Below, one piece after another: positions 16,640 through 24,515 of a DNA stretch of 64,000 nt; the first letter of the stretch is position 1, and each line of letters starts with the position of its first letter. Under the pieces are notes generated by a model. That model did no database searches and was not told the origin of the DNA. It saw nothing but the letters and a program-made list of their open reading frames with translations. Location: contig NZ_CP059066.1 of NCBI RefSeq assembly GCF_017301615.1, forward strand, positions 1,719,001 through 1,783,000. Direction: 5' to 3'. This stretch comes from Koleobacter methoxysyntrophicus (lineage in GTDB: Bacteria > Bacillota > Thermosediminibacteria > Koleobacterales > Koleobacteraceae). A program made the translations under genes and the position numbers.

Positions 16640-17986
16640 ATGAAAATAGAAGGCTGGCTGAAATTTATCTTAGATTCCCTGTATGATGGCATACTGATTG
16701 CCGATAAAAATTCTACGGTTCTATATGTCAATTCCTCATATACCAGGATTACAGGGGTACCTTATGAAAAAATTGTGGGTAAATCCTTGAGAGATGTTAG
16801 GCCGGGGGCCAGATTGCCCGATGTAATAAGAACGGGGGAAACCCTGTTACGGGTCCCCAGAAAGGAAGGAAACTGCGAGTATGTAGTTAATATGTCTCCC
16901 ATTACCGTAGATGGACAAATAGTAGGCGGCATTTCTGTTGTAACAGAGATTACCGACGTGTACAAGCTTACCGAAGAACTGAAACAGTCAAATTTGACCT
17001 TAAAGAAATTAAAGAGTCATGTTAAACAGATTCAAAAGGCAAAATATACTTTTGATGATATAGTAAGCGGAGACACAGTATCGGAAAATATAAAAAATAC
17101 AGCGAGGAGGATTGCGAAAACGGATTGTTCAGTGCTGATCAGGGGTGAAAGTGGTACGGGTAAAGAATTGTATGCCCATGCCATTCATAATGAAAGTGCG
17201 AGAAAGAATGAGCCTTTTATTGCATTAAACTGCGCTACTCTAGGGCCCCAACTCCTTGAAAGTGAACTCTTCGGCTATGAGGAGGGGGCTTTTACGGGGG
17301 CAAAAAAAGGCGGGAAGGTAGGTCTTTTTGAAGTTGCAAATGGAGGGACTGTATTTTTAGATGAAATCTCGGAAATGGATTATAACCTCCAGGCCAAACT
17401 CCTGAGGGTATTGCAGGAAAATACGTTAAGAAGGGTTGGGGGCATCTCCGAAATACCGATAGATGTTAGGGTTATAGCTGCTACCAACAAATCACTGGAA
17501 AAACTGATTGAGGAGAAGAAATTTCGGGAAGACCTGTATTACAGAATCAATGTGGTGCCAATCATAATCCCGCCTCTGCGGCGCAGGAAGGGAGACATCA
17601 AGCCCCTTGTTGAGTTCTTCCTTGAAAAGATTCGAAGGAAACTGAAGAGGCGGATTGACATATCAGGGGAAGCTTTAGAGACTCTTTATAACTATAATTG
17701 GCCGGGTAATGTGAGAGAACTAGAAAATGCCCTGGAATTTGCTGCAAATATGACAGACAATTTTGTAATCGATTCAAAACACCTTCCAAGAGTAATTCAA
17801 GCTGCCAGCGGCAACAAGGTATCGAATATTAAGCCGATGAAAGAGATTACAAGAGAAAACGAAATTATAGAAATAAAAAAGGCCCTCTTGAGGTACGGTA
17901 ATACAGTTGAAGGAAAGAAAAAAGCGGCAAAAGCACTTGGCATTTCCTTAGCAACCCTTTATAACAAATTAAAGCAAGCTAAGTAA
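16640..17986 (+). CDS. Sigma-54-dependent activator with PAS sensor (NtrC family)
   Basis: A 448-residue enhancer-binding protein. The PAS domain spans about 5-115 (LYDGILIADKNSTVLYVN). A coiled linker is at 115-145. The AAA+ domain spans about 155-385, with Walker A GESGTGKE, the sigma-54 contact loop GAFTGA and Walker B GTVFLDE. The Fis-type helix-turn-helix is at the C-terminus (KKAAKALGISLATLYNKLK). It has no receiver domain, so it senses a small molecule through PAS. ATG at 16640 sits behind GTGAGGGA; an earlier ATG at 16595 has no ribosome site. It lies directly before three palindromes and a -24/-12 promoter, which it very likely serves. Confidence 0.9.
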   Translation: MKIEGWLKFILDSLYDGILIADKNSTVLYVNSSYTRITGVPYEKIVGKSLRDVRPGARLPDVIRTGETLLRVPRKEGNCEYVVNMSPITVDGQIVGGISVVTEITDVYKLTEELKQSNLTLKKLKSHVKQIQKAKYTFDDIVSGDTVSENIKNTARRIAKTDCSVLIRGESGTGKELYAHAIHNESARKNEPFIALNCATLGPQLLESELFGYEEGAFTGAKKGGKVGLFEVANGGTVFLDEISEMDYNLQAKLLRVLQENTLRRVGGISEIPIDVRVIAATNKSLEKLIEEKKFREDLYYRINVVPIIIPPLRRRKGDIKPLVEFFLEKIRRKLKRRIDISGEALETLYNYNWPGNVRELENALEFAANMTDNFVIDSKHLPRVIQAASGNKVSNIKPMKEITRENEIIEIKKALLRYGNTVEGKKKAAKALGISLATLYNKLKQAK

Positions 17987-18002
17987 TAAGTAGGGCGGTA
18001 TA

Positions 18003-18020
18003 TTTCTAAAAAAATAGAAA
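18003..18020 (+). promoter_or_regulatory. Activator palindrome 1 (TTTCTA-N6-TAGAAA)
   Basis: A perfect 6-6-6 inverted repeat 222 bases before the -24 element. It is the first of three sites with identical geometry, and is probably an enhancer site of the adjacent sigma-54 activator. Confidence 0.65.
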
Positions 18021-18033
18021 AATTAACATTAGT

Positions 18034-18051
18034 TTTCTTGTATTTTAGAAA
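18034..18051 (+). promoter_or_regulatory. Activator palindrome 2 (TTTCTT-N6-TAGAAA)
   Basis: The same 18-base layout as site 1 with one mismatch, 31 bases (about three helical turns) downstream of it. That spacing would place two activator dimers on one face of the DNA. Confidence 0.6.
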
Positions 18052-18124
18052 CCAAATTAAAGCCACTAGTTTTTAAATTTGATTAAATTGAGCTCATTTA
18101 CAGGGCTCAAAATTTTTTTGAGTA

Positions 18125-18142
18125 TTTCTAAAAACTTAGAAA
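18125..18142 (+). promoter_or_regulatory. Activator palindrome 3 (TTTCTA-N6-TAGAAA)
   Basis: A perfect arm match to site 1, 82 bases before the -24 element, within the normal range for enhancer sites of NtrC-type activators. Confidence 0.65.
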
Positions 18143-18224
18143 AAATAAAACATATCCTCTCTAGATTACGGCAGAAGATGCAGAATAAATCGGATACATT
18201 AACTAAAAAAGAATAAGTCAGATC

Positions 18225-18240
18225 TGGCATAGTGCTTGCA
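18225..18240 (+). promoter_or_regulatory. Sigma-54 (-24/-12) promoter
   Basis: TGGCATAGTGCTTGCA agrees at every defined position with the consensus TGGCAYRNNNNTTGCA. It lies 56 bases before the transporter start and downstream of a sigma-54 activator gene. Confidence 0.88.
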
Positions 18241-18295
18241 ATATTAAATGACAGCCGCGCGGCAATATTTTGAGAAATCAAGGAGGAAATTTTCT

Positions 18296-19594
18296 ATGCT
18301 GGCGTTTTTAGGTTTTCTAACTATAATAGTGCTTTTAGTGGTTATAATGATGAAGAAGCTTTCTCCCGCAGCAGCCCTTATTATAGTTCCATCCGTTGCT
18401 GCTGTTATAGGAGGATTCGGTGGCAAATTAGGAGGCTTCATTATAAACGGGATAAAGAGTATTGCTCCTACCGGTGCCATGTTTATATTCGCGATCCTTT
18501 TTTTCGGTATTTTGACCGATGCGGGCACGTTCGACCCGATCATTAAAAAGATATTAAAACTGGCTGGAAATGACCCCGCAAAAATAGTCATTGGGACGGC
18601 CGTTTTGGCCATGCTGGTACACCTTGATGGTTCAGGAGCCGTTACCTTTTTGATTACCATTCCGGCAATGCTGCCCCTATATGACAGTCTCGGCATGGAC
18701 AGAAGGGTTCTGGCAACGGTTGTTGCTCTGTCGGCAGGGACCATGAATATCCTCCCGTGGGGAGGACCTACATTGAGGGCAGCTACAGCCCTGGAGATGC
18801 CGGTAACTGAGCTGTTTAATCCGGTTTTACCCTCCCTTCTTACCGGTCTTGCATTTGTATTATTCATTGCATACCGGTTGGGGAAAAGAGAGAAGCAGAG
18901 GTTAGGTGATATAAAAATAGATATAAATTTAGACGGTCAAGAAAAGGTCGATGAGGAAAAACAAAAGCTTTCAAGACCCGGAATGTTCTATATAAATGTA
19001 TTAATAACGGTGATTTCAATAGTTGTTCTTATTACCGGCAAACTGCCGCCTACGGTCATATTTATGATTGCCTTTGCCGTCACCTTGGTTATAAATTATC
19101 CCAATGTTAAACAGCAGAGGGAACGGATCGATGCCCATGCAAAAGAAGCCTTAATGATGGTCAGTATACTGTTTGCAGCCGGGGCCTTTGTCGGAATAAT
19201 GAAGGAATCGGGAATGATAAAGGAAATGGCAGCACTAGCTGTTTCGACTATTCCCGATGGGTTAGGAAAACATTTACCTTTTGTAACAGGCATTTTTTCA
19301 ATGCCGGCCAGCTTATTGTTTGACCCGGATTCCTTTTATTTCGGTGTAATGCCGGTTCTGGCAGCGGCAGCTAAAGGTTTTGGAATATCCGCTGTAGAAA
19401 TAGGCCGGGCCGCCATATTGGGTCAGATGACAACGGGATTCCCTGTAAGCCCATTAACAGGTTCAACCTTCCTGTTGATAGGTTTAACAGGAGTAGATCT
19501 GGGAGAACACCAGAAGAAGACAATACCATATGCTTTTGCTACAACAATAATAATGCTGCTCGTTTCAATAATTACGGGAGTTATCAGCCTGTAA
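18296..19594 (+). CDS. CitMHS-type organic acid transporter
   Basis: A 432-residue membrane protein with about 11-12 hydrophobic segments. ATG at 18296 follows AAGGAGG; an in-frame ATG at 18248 would place the start next to the expected transcription start. The repeated re-entrant-like segments (HLDGSGAVTFLITIPAMLP; ILPWGGPTLRAA; FPVSPLTGSTFLLIG) fit the CitMHS/ion-transporter superfamily, whose members take up citrate-metal complexes or other carboxylates. The sigma-54 promoter and the AtuA-type genes behind it suggest uptake of the compound that those proteins metabolise. Confidence 0.8.
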   Translation: MLAFLGFLTIIVLLVVIMMKKLSPAAALIIVPSVAAVIGGFGGKLGGFIINGIKSIAPTGAMFIFAILFFGILTDAGTFDPIIKKILKLAGNDPAKIVIGTAVLAMLVHLDGSGAVTFLITIPAMLPLYDSLGMDRRVLATVVALSAGTMNILPWGGPTLRAATALEMPVTELFNPVLPSLLTGLAFVLFIAYRLGKREKQRLGDIKIDINLDGQEKVDEEKQKLSRPGMFYINVLITVISIVVLITGKLPPTVIFMIAFAVTLVINYPNVKQQRERIDAHAKEALMMVSILFAAGAFVGIMKESGMIKEMAALAVSTIPDGLGKHLPFVTGIFSMPASLLFDPDSFYFGVMPVLAAAAKGFGISAVEIGRAAILGQMTTGFPVSPLTGSTFLLIGLTGVDLGEHQKKTIPYAFATTIIMLLVSIITGVISL

Positions 19595-19612
19595 AAATGG
19601 AGGGAAATTTCG

Positions 19613-20968
19613 ATGAAAAGTATACGTATCGGTTGCGGCGCGGGTTATGCGGGAGATCGAATTGAACCGGCCGTTGAATTGATAGAGTACGGTAATCTCA
19701 ATTATATAGCTTTTGAATGTCTGGCAGAGAGGACCATAGCCATTGCCCAGCAGGAAAAACTCAAAGACCCTAATAAGGGATATGACCTTCTATTAGAAGC
19801 ACGAATGAGGAAGATTTTACCCTTAAGCTACAAAAAAGGAGTAAAGGTCATTACAAACATGGGGGCGGCAAATCCTTCAGCAGCAGCCAGACTCGTTAAA
19901 AATCTGGCTGCAGAAATTGGCTTGAAGGGACTAAAGATTGCAGCCGTGCTGGGAGATAATATCTATGATAAAATACAGAATTATCTCGAATTGAAGGTTT
20001 TAGAGACCGGAACCTCTCTTAAGGATTTGAAGGGCGACATAGTTTCTGCTAATGTCTATCTCGGTATTGAAGGAATCGTCAAGGCTCTGGAAGGAGGAGC
20101 GGATGTGGTAATAACCGGGCGTGTTGCTGACCCCGCACTATTTTTGGCGCCTATGGTGTATGAATACGGGTGGGACATAGAAGATTACGACCTTTTAGGT
20201 CAGGGTACTCTTATAGGTCACCTTCTGGAGTGCGCTGCTCAGGTTACAGGGGGGTATTTTGCTGAACCGGGATATAAGGATGTTCCTGACCTGTGGAAGG
20301 TAGGATTTCCGATAGCCGAAGTATTTGAAAACGGGGATGCGGTAATAACCAAAGTGGAAGGATCGGGGGGATGTGTAACCCCGGCTACCTGTAAGGAACA
20401 GCTATTGTATGAAATCCATGACCCGGCCAGGTATATTACCCCTGATGTTGTTGCAGACTTTACTGATGTAGTATTTGAAGAAATCGGTGTAAATAGGGTT
20501 AAAGTGACCGGAGGTAAAGGGACGAATAAACCCGAGACTTTGAAGGCAAGCATAGGTTACAGGGATTGCTACATCGGTGAAGGGGAAATCAGCTACGGAG
20601 GTTCCGGGGCGTTAAACAGGGCCAAACTCGCAGGGGAGATTGTTAAAAAGCGGTTAGAACTTATGCAGGTGCCCGTCGAGGAATTAAGGGTTGACCTGAT
20701 AGGTGTTAATTCCCTTTATGGCGATGTGATAGGGGAGGCAGTATCGGATGATGGCTTTCAGCCTATTGAAGTCAGATTAAGGGTGGCAGGCAGAACTTCC
20801 AGACGGGAGGATGCCGTAAAAATAGCCAATGAAGTTGAAACCCTATATACAAACGGGCCGGCATCCGGGGGAGGTGCTGCAAAATCCGTAAAGGAGATAA
20901 TCTCTATTGCCTCTGTCTTTATTCCAAGGGAAGATGTAAAATTAGATGTGGTTTTTGAGGAGGTATAG
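19613..20968 (+). CDS. AtuA-family protein, main domain (DUF1446)
   Basis: A 451-residue cytosolic protein. The N-terminal IRIGCGAGYAGDRIEPA, TNMGAANPSAAARLV (about 85), and GADVVITGRVADPALFLAP (about 165) are the signature of the DUF1446/AtuA family, known from acyclic terpene and related carboxylic acid catabolism. The biochemical reaction of the family is poorly defined. In many bacteria this domain is fused to a C-terminal 100-residue domain; here that domain is the next gene. The ribosome site GGAGGG is 8 bases before the ATG, 18 bases after the transporter. Confidence 0.8.
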   Translation: MKSIRIGCGAGYAGDRIEPAVELIEYGNLNYIAFECLAERTIAIAQQEKLKDPNKGYDLLLEARMRKILPLSYKKGVKVITNMGAANPSAAARLVKNLAAEIGLKGLKIAAVLGDNIYDKIQNYLELKVLETGTSLKDLKGDIVSANVYLGIEGIVKALEGGADVVITGRVADPALFLAPMVYEYGWDIEDYDLLGQGTLIGHLLECAAQVTGGYFAEPGYKDVPDLWKVGFPIAEVFENGDAVITKVEGSGGCVTPATCKEQLLYEIHDPARYITPDVVADFTDVVFEEIGVNRVKVTGGKGTNKPETLKASIGYRDCYIGEGEISYGGSGALNRAKLAGEIVKKRLELMQVPVEELRVDLIGVNSLYGDVIGEAVSDDGFQPIEVRLRVAGRTSRREDAVKIANEVETLYTNGPASGGGAAKSVKEIISIASVFIPREDVKLDVVFEEV

Positions 20969-20969
20969 T

Positions 20970-21281
20970 ATGAAAATAAAACTGAAGGAAATAGCCCATT
21001 CCAGGACCGGCGATAAAGGTGATATCTCAAATATATCGTTGATTGTTTATAAACAGGAACACTACGAGAAAATAAAGGAACAGGTAACAGCGTATAAAGT
21101 GAAGGAGTGGTTCAAGGAGATTGTAAAAGGGGAAGTGGAGCGTTACGAGATCCCCAAAATAGGGGCCCTGAATTTTGTAATGCACAAGGCATTAGGCGGT
21201 GGAGTAACCCGTTCCCTTGCTATTGATAAACACGGTAAAAGCTTAAGTTCAGCCCTTCTGGAGATGGAAATAGAAATCTAA
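20970..21281 (+). CDS. AtuA-family C-terminal domain as a separate protein
   Basis: A 103-residue protein. It corresponds to the C-terminal domain of two-domain AtuA proteins: IAHSRTGDKGDISNISL, EVERYEIPKIGALNFVMHKALGGGVTRSL. The ATG lies one base after the upstream stop, and the ribosome site GAGGAGG is inside the end of that gene, so the pair is made in a fixed ratio. Together the two proteins presumably form one enzyme. A frame extended to 20946 is not needed. Confidence 0.8.
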   Translation: MKIKLKEIAHSRTGDKGDISNISLIVYKQEHYEKIKEQVTAYKVKEWFKEIVKGEVERYEIPKIGALNFVMHKALGGGVTRSLAIDKHGKSLSSALLEMEIEI

Positions 21282-21303
21282 AGGCTGGATAAAATGGATT
21301 GAA

Positions 21304-21333
21304 AGCGGCCGGCATCTGCCGGGCCGTTTTTTT
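21304..21333 (+). terminator. Rho-independent terminator of the sigma-54 operon
   Basis: CGGCCGGCA and TGCCGGGCCG form a strong stem near 21306-21326, followed by seven T. Confidence 0.88.
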
Positions 21334-21639
21334 GTCCCGTAATTTTTTGAAAATAATTCTCTAAATAAGCAGGAAAAGAGAGCTGAGTGTAGAATTGATA
21401 TCAATAGGGGTTTTGTACAGTATTTATTAATAAATACTTAAAAATACAATAAATATTAATTTATAATTATCCGTCAGAAATAAAACTGCACATCAAAAAT
21501 ACGTAATTAGCTGCATCTGCACTGAAATCAAAAACCGGGGGGTGAAAATTTTTTTATAACAAGAATCTGTTACAGAATAACCATTTAGCCTTTAAGCTGC
21601 TAAATAATCGCCACGACTACTTCGAGGGGAGGAGAAAAC
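21334..21639. other. Leader region of the tungsten oxidoreductase operon
   Basis: No gene seen. A segment at 21520-21544 (ATCAAAAACCG then GGGGGTGAA) resembles one at 46141-46161 before the NuoE operon. A GAGGGGAGGAG ribosome site precedes the polyferredoxin. I recognise no known riboswitch. Confidence 0.45.
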
Positions 21640-22017
21640 ATGATTCTAAAGACAAAACCGGAGCTCTGCACCCAATGCGGTCAGTGTGAAAAGGTCTGTT
21701 CCAGGGTCTGGTTTAAGGAAGAAAACCCGGAAAAATCAGCTATACGAGTAAATTCAAAGGGAGACGGAGTTTTAATAAATGTCTGCAATCAGTGTGGTGA
21801 ATGTATAGAAGTGTGCCCGACGGAAGCAATTTACAGGGCAAAGAACGGTGTAGTAAGGATAGACAAAGAGAAATGTGTGGGCTGTTATTCATGTGTAGGG
21901 TTCTGTCCTACAATGTCTATGTTCTTCCATAAGGATGTGCAGGAGCCCTTTAAATGTGTGGCCTGTGGTATGTGTGCAAAAGAATGTCCGACAGGAGCGA
22001 TATATTTAGAAAAGTAA
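21640..22017 (+). CDS. Polyferredoxin subunit of the tungsten oxidoreductase
   Basis: A 125-residue iron-sulfur protein with four CxxCxxCxxxC motifs: CTQCGQCEKVC, CNQCGECIEVC, CVGCYSCVGFC, CVACGMCAKEC, enough for four [4Fe-4S] clusters. The first and second motifs end without the usual CP in one case (CSR). It is encoded directly before the aldehyde oxidoreductase and is likely its electron-transfer subunit, comparable to AorA of multi-subunit aldehyde oxidoreductases. Confidence 0.85.
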   Translation: MILKTKPELCTQCGQCEKVCSRVWFKEENPEKSAIRVNSKGDGVLINVCNQCGECIEVCPTEAIYRAKNGVVRIDKEKCVGCYSCVGFCPTMSMFFHKDVQEPFKCVACGMCAKECPTGAIYLEK

Positions 22018-22046
22018 CGAAATAGCATGAGGGGGTATAGAAAAAC

Positions 22047-24206
22047 ATGAAAGAAAGTATAGAAAAATTAAAGAAGGCACATAAACTTTTGAAGACCTTC
22101 GAGTATGAACTGAAAGAGGTCAACAGGGGATATACCGATAGGACCCTTTATATAAACCTATCGGACAATACGATAAAGAGTAAACCCGTAACCCAGGAGA
22201 TGAAGGATAAGTTTATCGGGGGAAGGGGATTCGGCCTTTGGTATTTATGGAACGCTGTCACCGGCAACACTAAGTGGAACAATCCTGAAAACGAGATAAT
22301 AATCTCAACGGGGCCTATAGGTGGAACAACCCAGTATCCCGGTGCAGGGAAATCCCTTGTAGTGAGCCTTTCACCTACAACGGGCACCGTAGTGGACAGC
22401 AATGTGGGAGGGTATTTCGGACCCCTTCTGAAATTTGCCGGCTGGGATGCAATAGAAATCCAGGGTAAAGCGGAAAAGGACGTAATCGTATTCATAGACG
22501 GGAACAATGGAAAGGTAACAATAGAAGAAGCCCCTGAAGAAGCGGTAGACACCCATATCCTAATAGAACAGCTTACCGAAATGTATGCGGATTCAGAAGA
22601 AGATAAGAGGAACATTTCTGTTGTAAGTTCCGGGAGAGCTGCCGAGCACACCCTGATAGGCATGCTTAACTTTTCCTTCTATGACCCGAGGAGAAAATTC
22701 GTAAGGATAAAACAGGCCGGTCGCGGCGGTATCGGTACCGTATTCAGGGATAAAAAGATAAAAGCCCTGGTAGTAAAATATGCCGGAGTAAAGGGTGATA
22801 CAAACAAACCTGCAGATAAGGATACAATAAACAAGCTGGGCATAAAAATGCACAAAGAGATACACGACCTTGACGATATGCAGAACAGCATGCGCAAAAC
22901 GGGGACATCTTATCTGGTTAAGATAATGAATGATTACGACCTGCTGCCGACCCATAACTTCAAGTTCGGTTCCCATCCTGAAGCTGAAAAGATTTCATCT
23001 GCTGAATGGAAGAAATGGTTTACTGTAACCAAGACCGATGGATGCTGGTACGGCTGCACTCTGGCCTGTGCCAAGACGGTAGATGTATATGAACTGAAAA
23101 CAGGCCCCTATAAAGGCCAGAAGGTATGTGTAGATGGGCCGGAATATGAAACGATTGCAGGGGTAGGTTCCAACTGCGGTATATTTGACCCTGAGTATAT
23201 CCTGGAATGTAACTTTTACTGTGACACCTATGGCATCGATACCATATCCTTCGGCACATTAACGGCTTTTGTCATGGAATGCTATGAAAACGGGATTATA
23301 AATAAAGAGATAACCGGAGGACTTGAACTGAATTTCGGCAACAAAGAGGCGGCTATGGAACTGCTGCACCAGATGGGCAGGGGTGAAGGCTTCGGGCTCA
23401 TAGCAGGCCAGGGTGTGCGCCGCATGAAAAAGATATTTGCTGAAGAATATGGGGCAGATCCCGACTTCCTCCAGGATATAGGAATGGAAGCAAAGGGTAT
23501 GGAGTATTCCGAATACCTTCCTAAAGAGTCCCTCGCCCAGCAGGGCGGTTACGGCCTGACAAATAAGGGGCCGCAGCACGATGAGGCATGGCTCATATTT
23601 ATGGATATGGTCAACAACCAGCTGCCCACCTTTGAGGATAAGGCAGAAGCCCTTCATTACTTCCCTATGTTCAGGACCTGGTTCGGGTTAAACGGTTTGT
23701 GCAAACTGCCTTGGAACGATATAGTTCCCGAGGATAATGCCCGGACCGATGAGCCGGCAAAGGTGCCCGAACACGTCCAGAACTATGTTGACCTGTTCTC
23801 GGCGGTTACCGGGAAGAAGATAACAAAAGAAGAACTGATTCTCCAATCCGAAAGGGTATACAACTTCCAGAGGGTATTTAACCTTAAGATGGGGTTCGGG
23901 ACCAGGGAACACGACAGGATACCCTACCGTTCTGCCGGCCCCGTTACTGTAGAAGAATATGAATCCAGGGCAGACCGCTATGATAAGCAGCTGAAGGAGC
24001 TGGTAGGTTTTGATCCGGAAGGGAAGTCTACTGAAGAAAAAGTTAAAGTCCTGAGGAAATACAGGGAAGAACAGTATCAAAAGCTCTGTGATGCCGTTTA
24101 TAAGCGCAGGGGCTGGAATGAAAACGGCATACCTACCCTGGAAACCCTTAAGAGGCTCGGTATAGATTACCCCGATGTGGTTGAAGTTGTAAAAAAACAC
24201 CTGTGA
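22047..24206 (+). CDS. Tungsten-containing aldehyde:ferredoxin oxidoreductase family protein
   Basis: A 719-residue enzyme, longer than the usual 600-650. Family features are FIGGRGFGLWYLW (about 60), PGAGKSLVVSLSPTTGTVVDSNVGG (residues 107-131, cofactor region), and GRGGIGTVFRDKKIKALVV (about 226). The [4Fe-4S] ligands lie in CWYGCTLAC (about 335), with a further Cys in GLNGLCKLPW (about 552). It binds a tungsto-bispterin and oxidises aldehydes, or in reverse reduces acids, with ferredoxin. The N-terminal 25 residues are an additional charged helix. It lies between the polyferredoxin and a MoaD-like protein, which supports the W/Mo-pterin assignment. The substrate is unknown. Confidence 0.88.
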   Translation: MKESIEKLKKAHKLLKTFEYELKEVNRGYTDRTLYINLSDNTIKSKPVTQEMKDKFIGGRGFGLWYLWNAVTGNTKWNNPENEIIISTGPIGGTTQYPGAGKSLVVSLSPTTGTVVDSNVGGYFGPLLKFAGWDAIEIQGKAEKDVIVFIDGNNGKVTIEEAPEEAVDTHILIEQLTEMYADSEEDKRNISVVSSGRAAEHTLIGMLNFSFYDPRRKFVRIKQAGRGGIGTVFRDKKIKALVVKYAGVKGDTNKPADKDTINKLGIKMHKEIHDLDDMQNSMRKTGTSYLVKIMNDYDLLPTHNFKFGSHPEAEKISSAEWKKWFTVTKTDGCWYGCTLACAKTVDVYELKTGPYKGQKVCVDGPEYETIAGVGSNCGIFDPEYILECNFYCDTYGIDTISFGTLTAFVMECYENGIINKEITGGLELNFGNKEAAMELLHQMGRGEGFGLIAGQGVRRMKKIFAEEYGADPDFLQDIGMEAKGMEYSEYLPKESLAQQGGYGLTNKGPQHDEAWLIFMDMVNNQLPTFEDKAEALHYFPMFRTWFGLNGLCKLPWNDIVPEDNARTDEPAKVPEHVQNYVDLFSAVTGKKITKEELILQSERVYNFQRVFNLKMGFGTREHDRIPYRSAGPVTVEEYESRADRYDKQLKELVGFDPEGKSTEEKVKVLRKYREEQYQKLCDAVYKRRGWNENGIPTLETLKRLGIDYPDVVEVVKKHL

Positions 24207-24255
24207 TCCTGGATAGGCAATATTTTCCGGAAGGAATTACAAAAGGAGGCAGGGA

Positions 24256-24453
24256 ATGATAAAGGTAAACGGGCGTGAAATGGAATGGGAGGGAGGCATG
24301 ACGGTAGATGCCCTCCTGAAGAAGTGCAATTTCACCTTCCCTCTGATAATAGTTAAGGTAAATGATACGCTGGTACCCAAAGAGGATTATACGTCTTATG
24401 TGATCAGGGATAATGACGATGTGAAGGTTATACATCTGACCAGCGGGGGTTAA
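24256..24453 (+). CDS. MoaD/ThiS-like small sulfur carrier
   Basis: A 65-residue ubiquitin-fold protein ending in Gly-Gly (HLTSGG), the site that is adenylated and thiocarboxylated in MoaD/ThiS proteins. A strong AAAAGGAGG site precedes the ATG. Its place at the end of an aldehyde oxidoreductase operon suggests it supplies dithiolene sulfur for the tungsten pterin cofactor, a common arrangement in anaerobes. Confidence 0.82.
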   Translation: MIKVNGREMEWEGGMTVDALLKKCNFTFPLIIVKVNDTLVPKEDYTSYVIRDNDDVKVIHLTSGG

Positions 24454-24469
24454 AAGAAAAGCATAGAAT

Positions 24470-24501
24470 GCAATAATCCAGATATATATCTGGATTATTG
24501 C
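24470..24501. terminator. Bidirectional terminator between converging operons
   Basis: A 15-base perfect stem (24470-24484 with 24487-24501) lies between the converging moaD-like and feoB genes. T-rich sequence follows on the plus side. Confidence 0.8.
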
Positions 24502-24515
24502 GTTTATATGGGTTT

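Noticed and set aside
18244-18867. 207-codon minus-strand frame opposite the transporter
   Set aside because: It lies entirely within the CitMHS coding region and over the sigma-54 promoter; no start signals.
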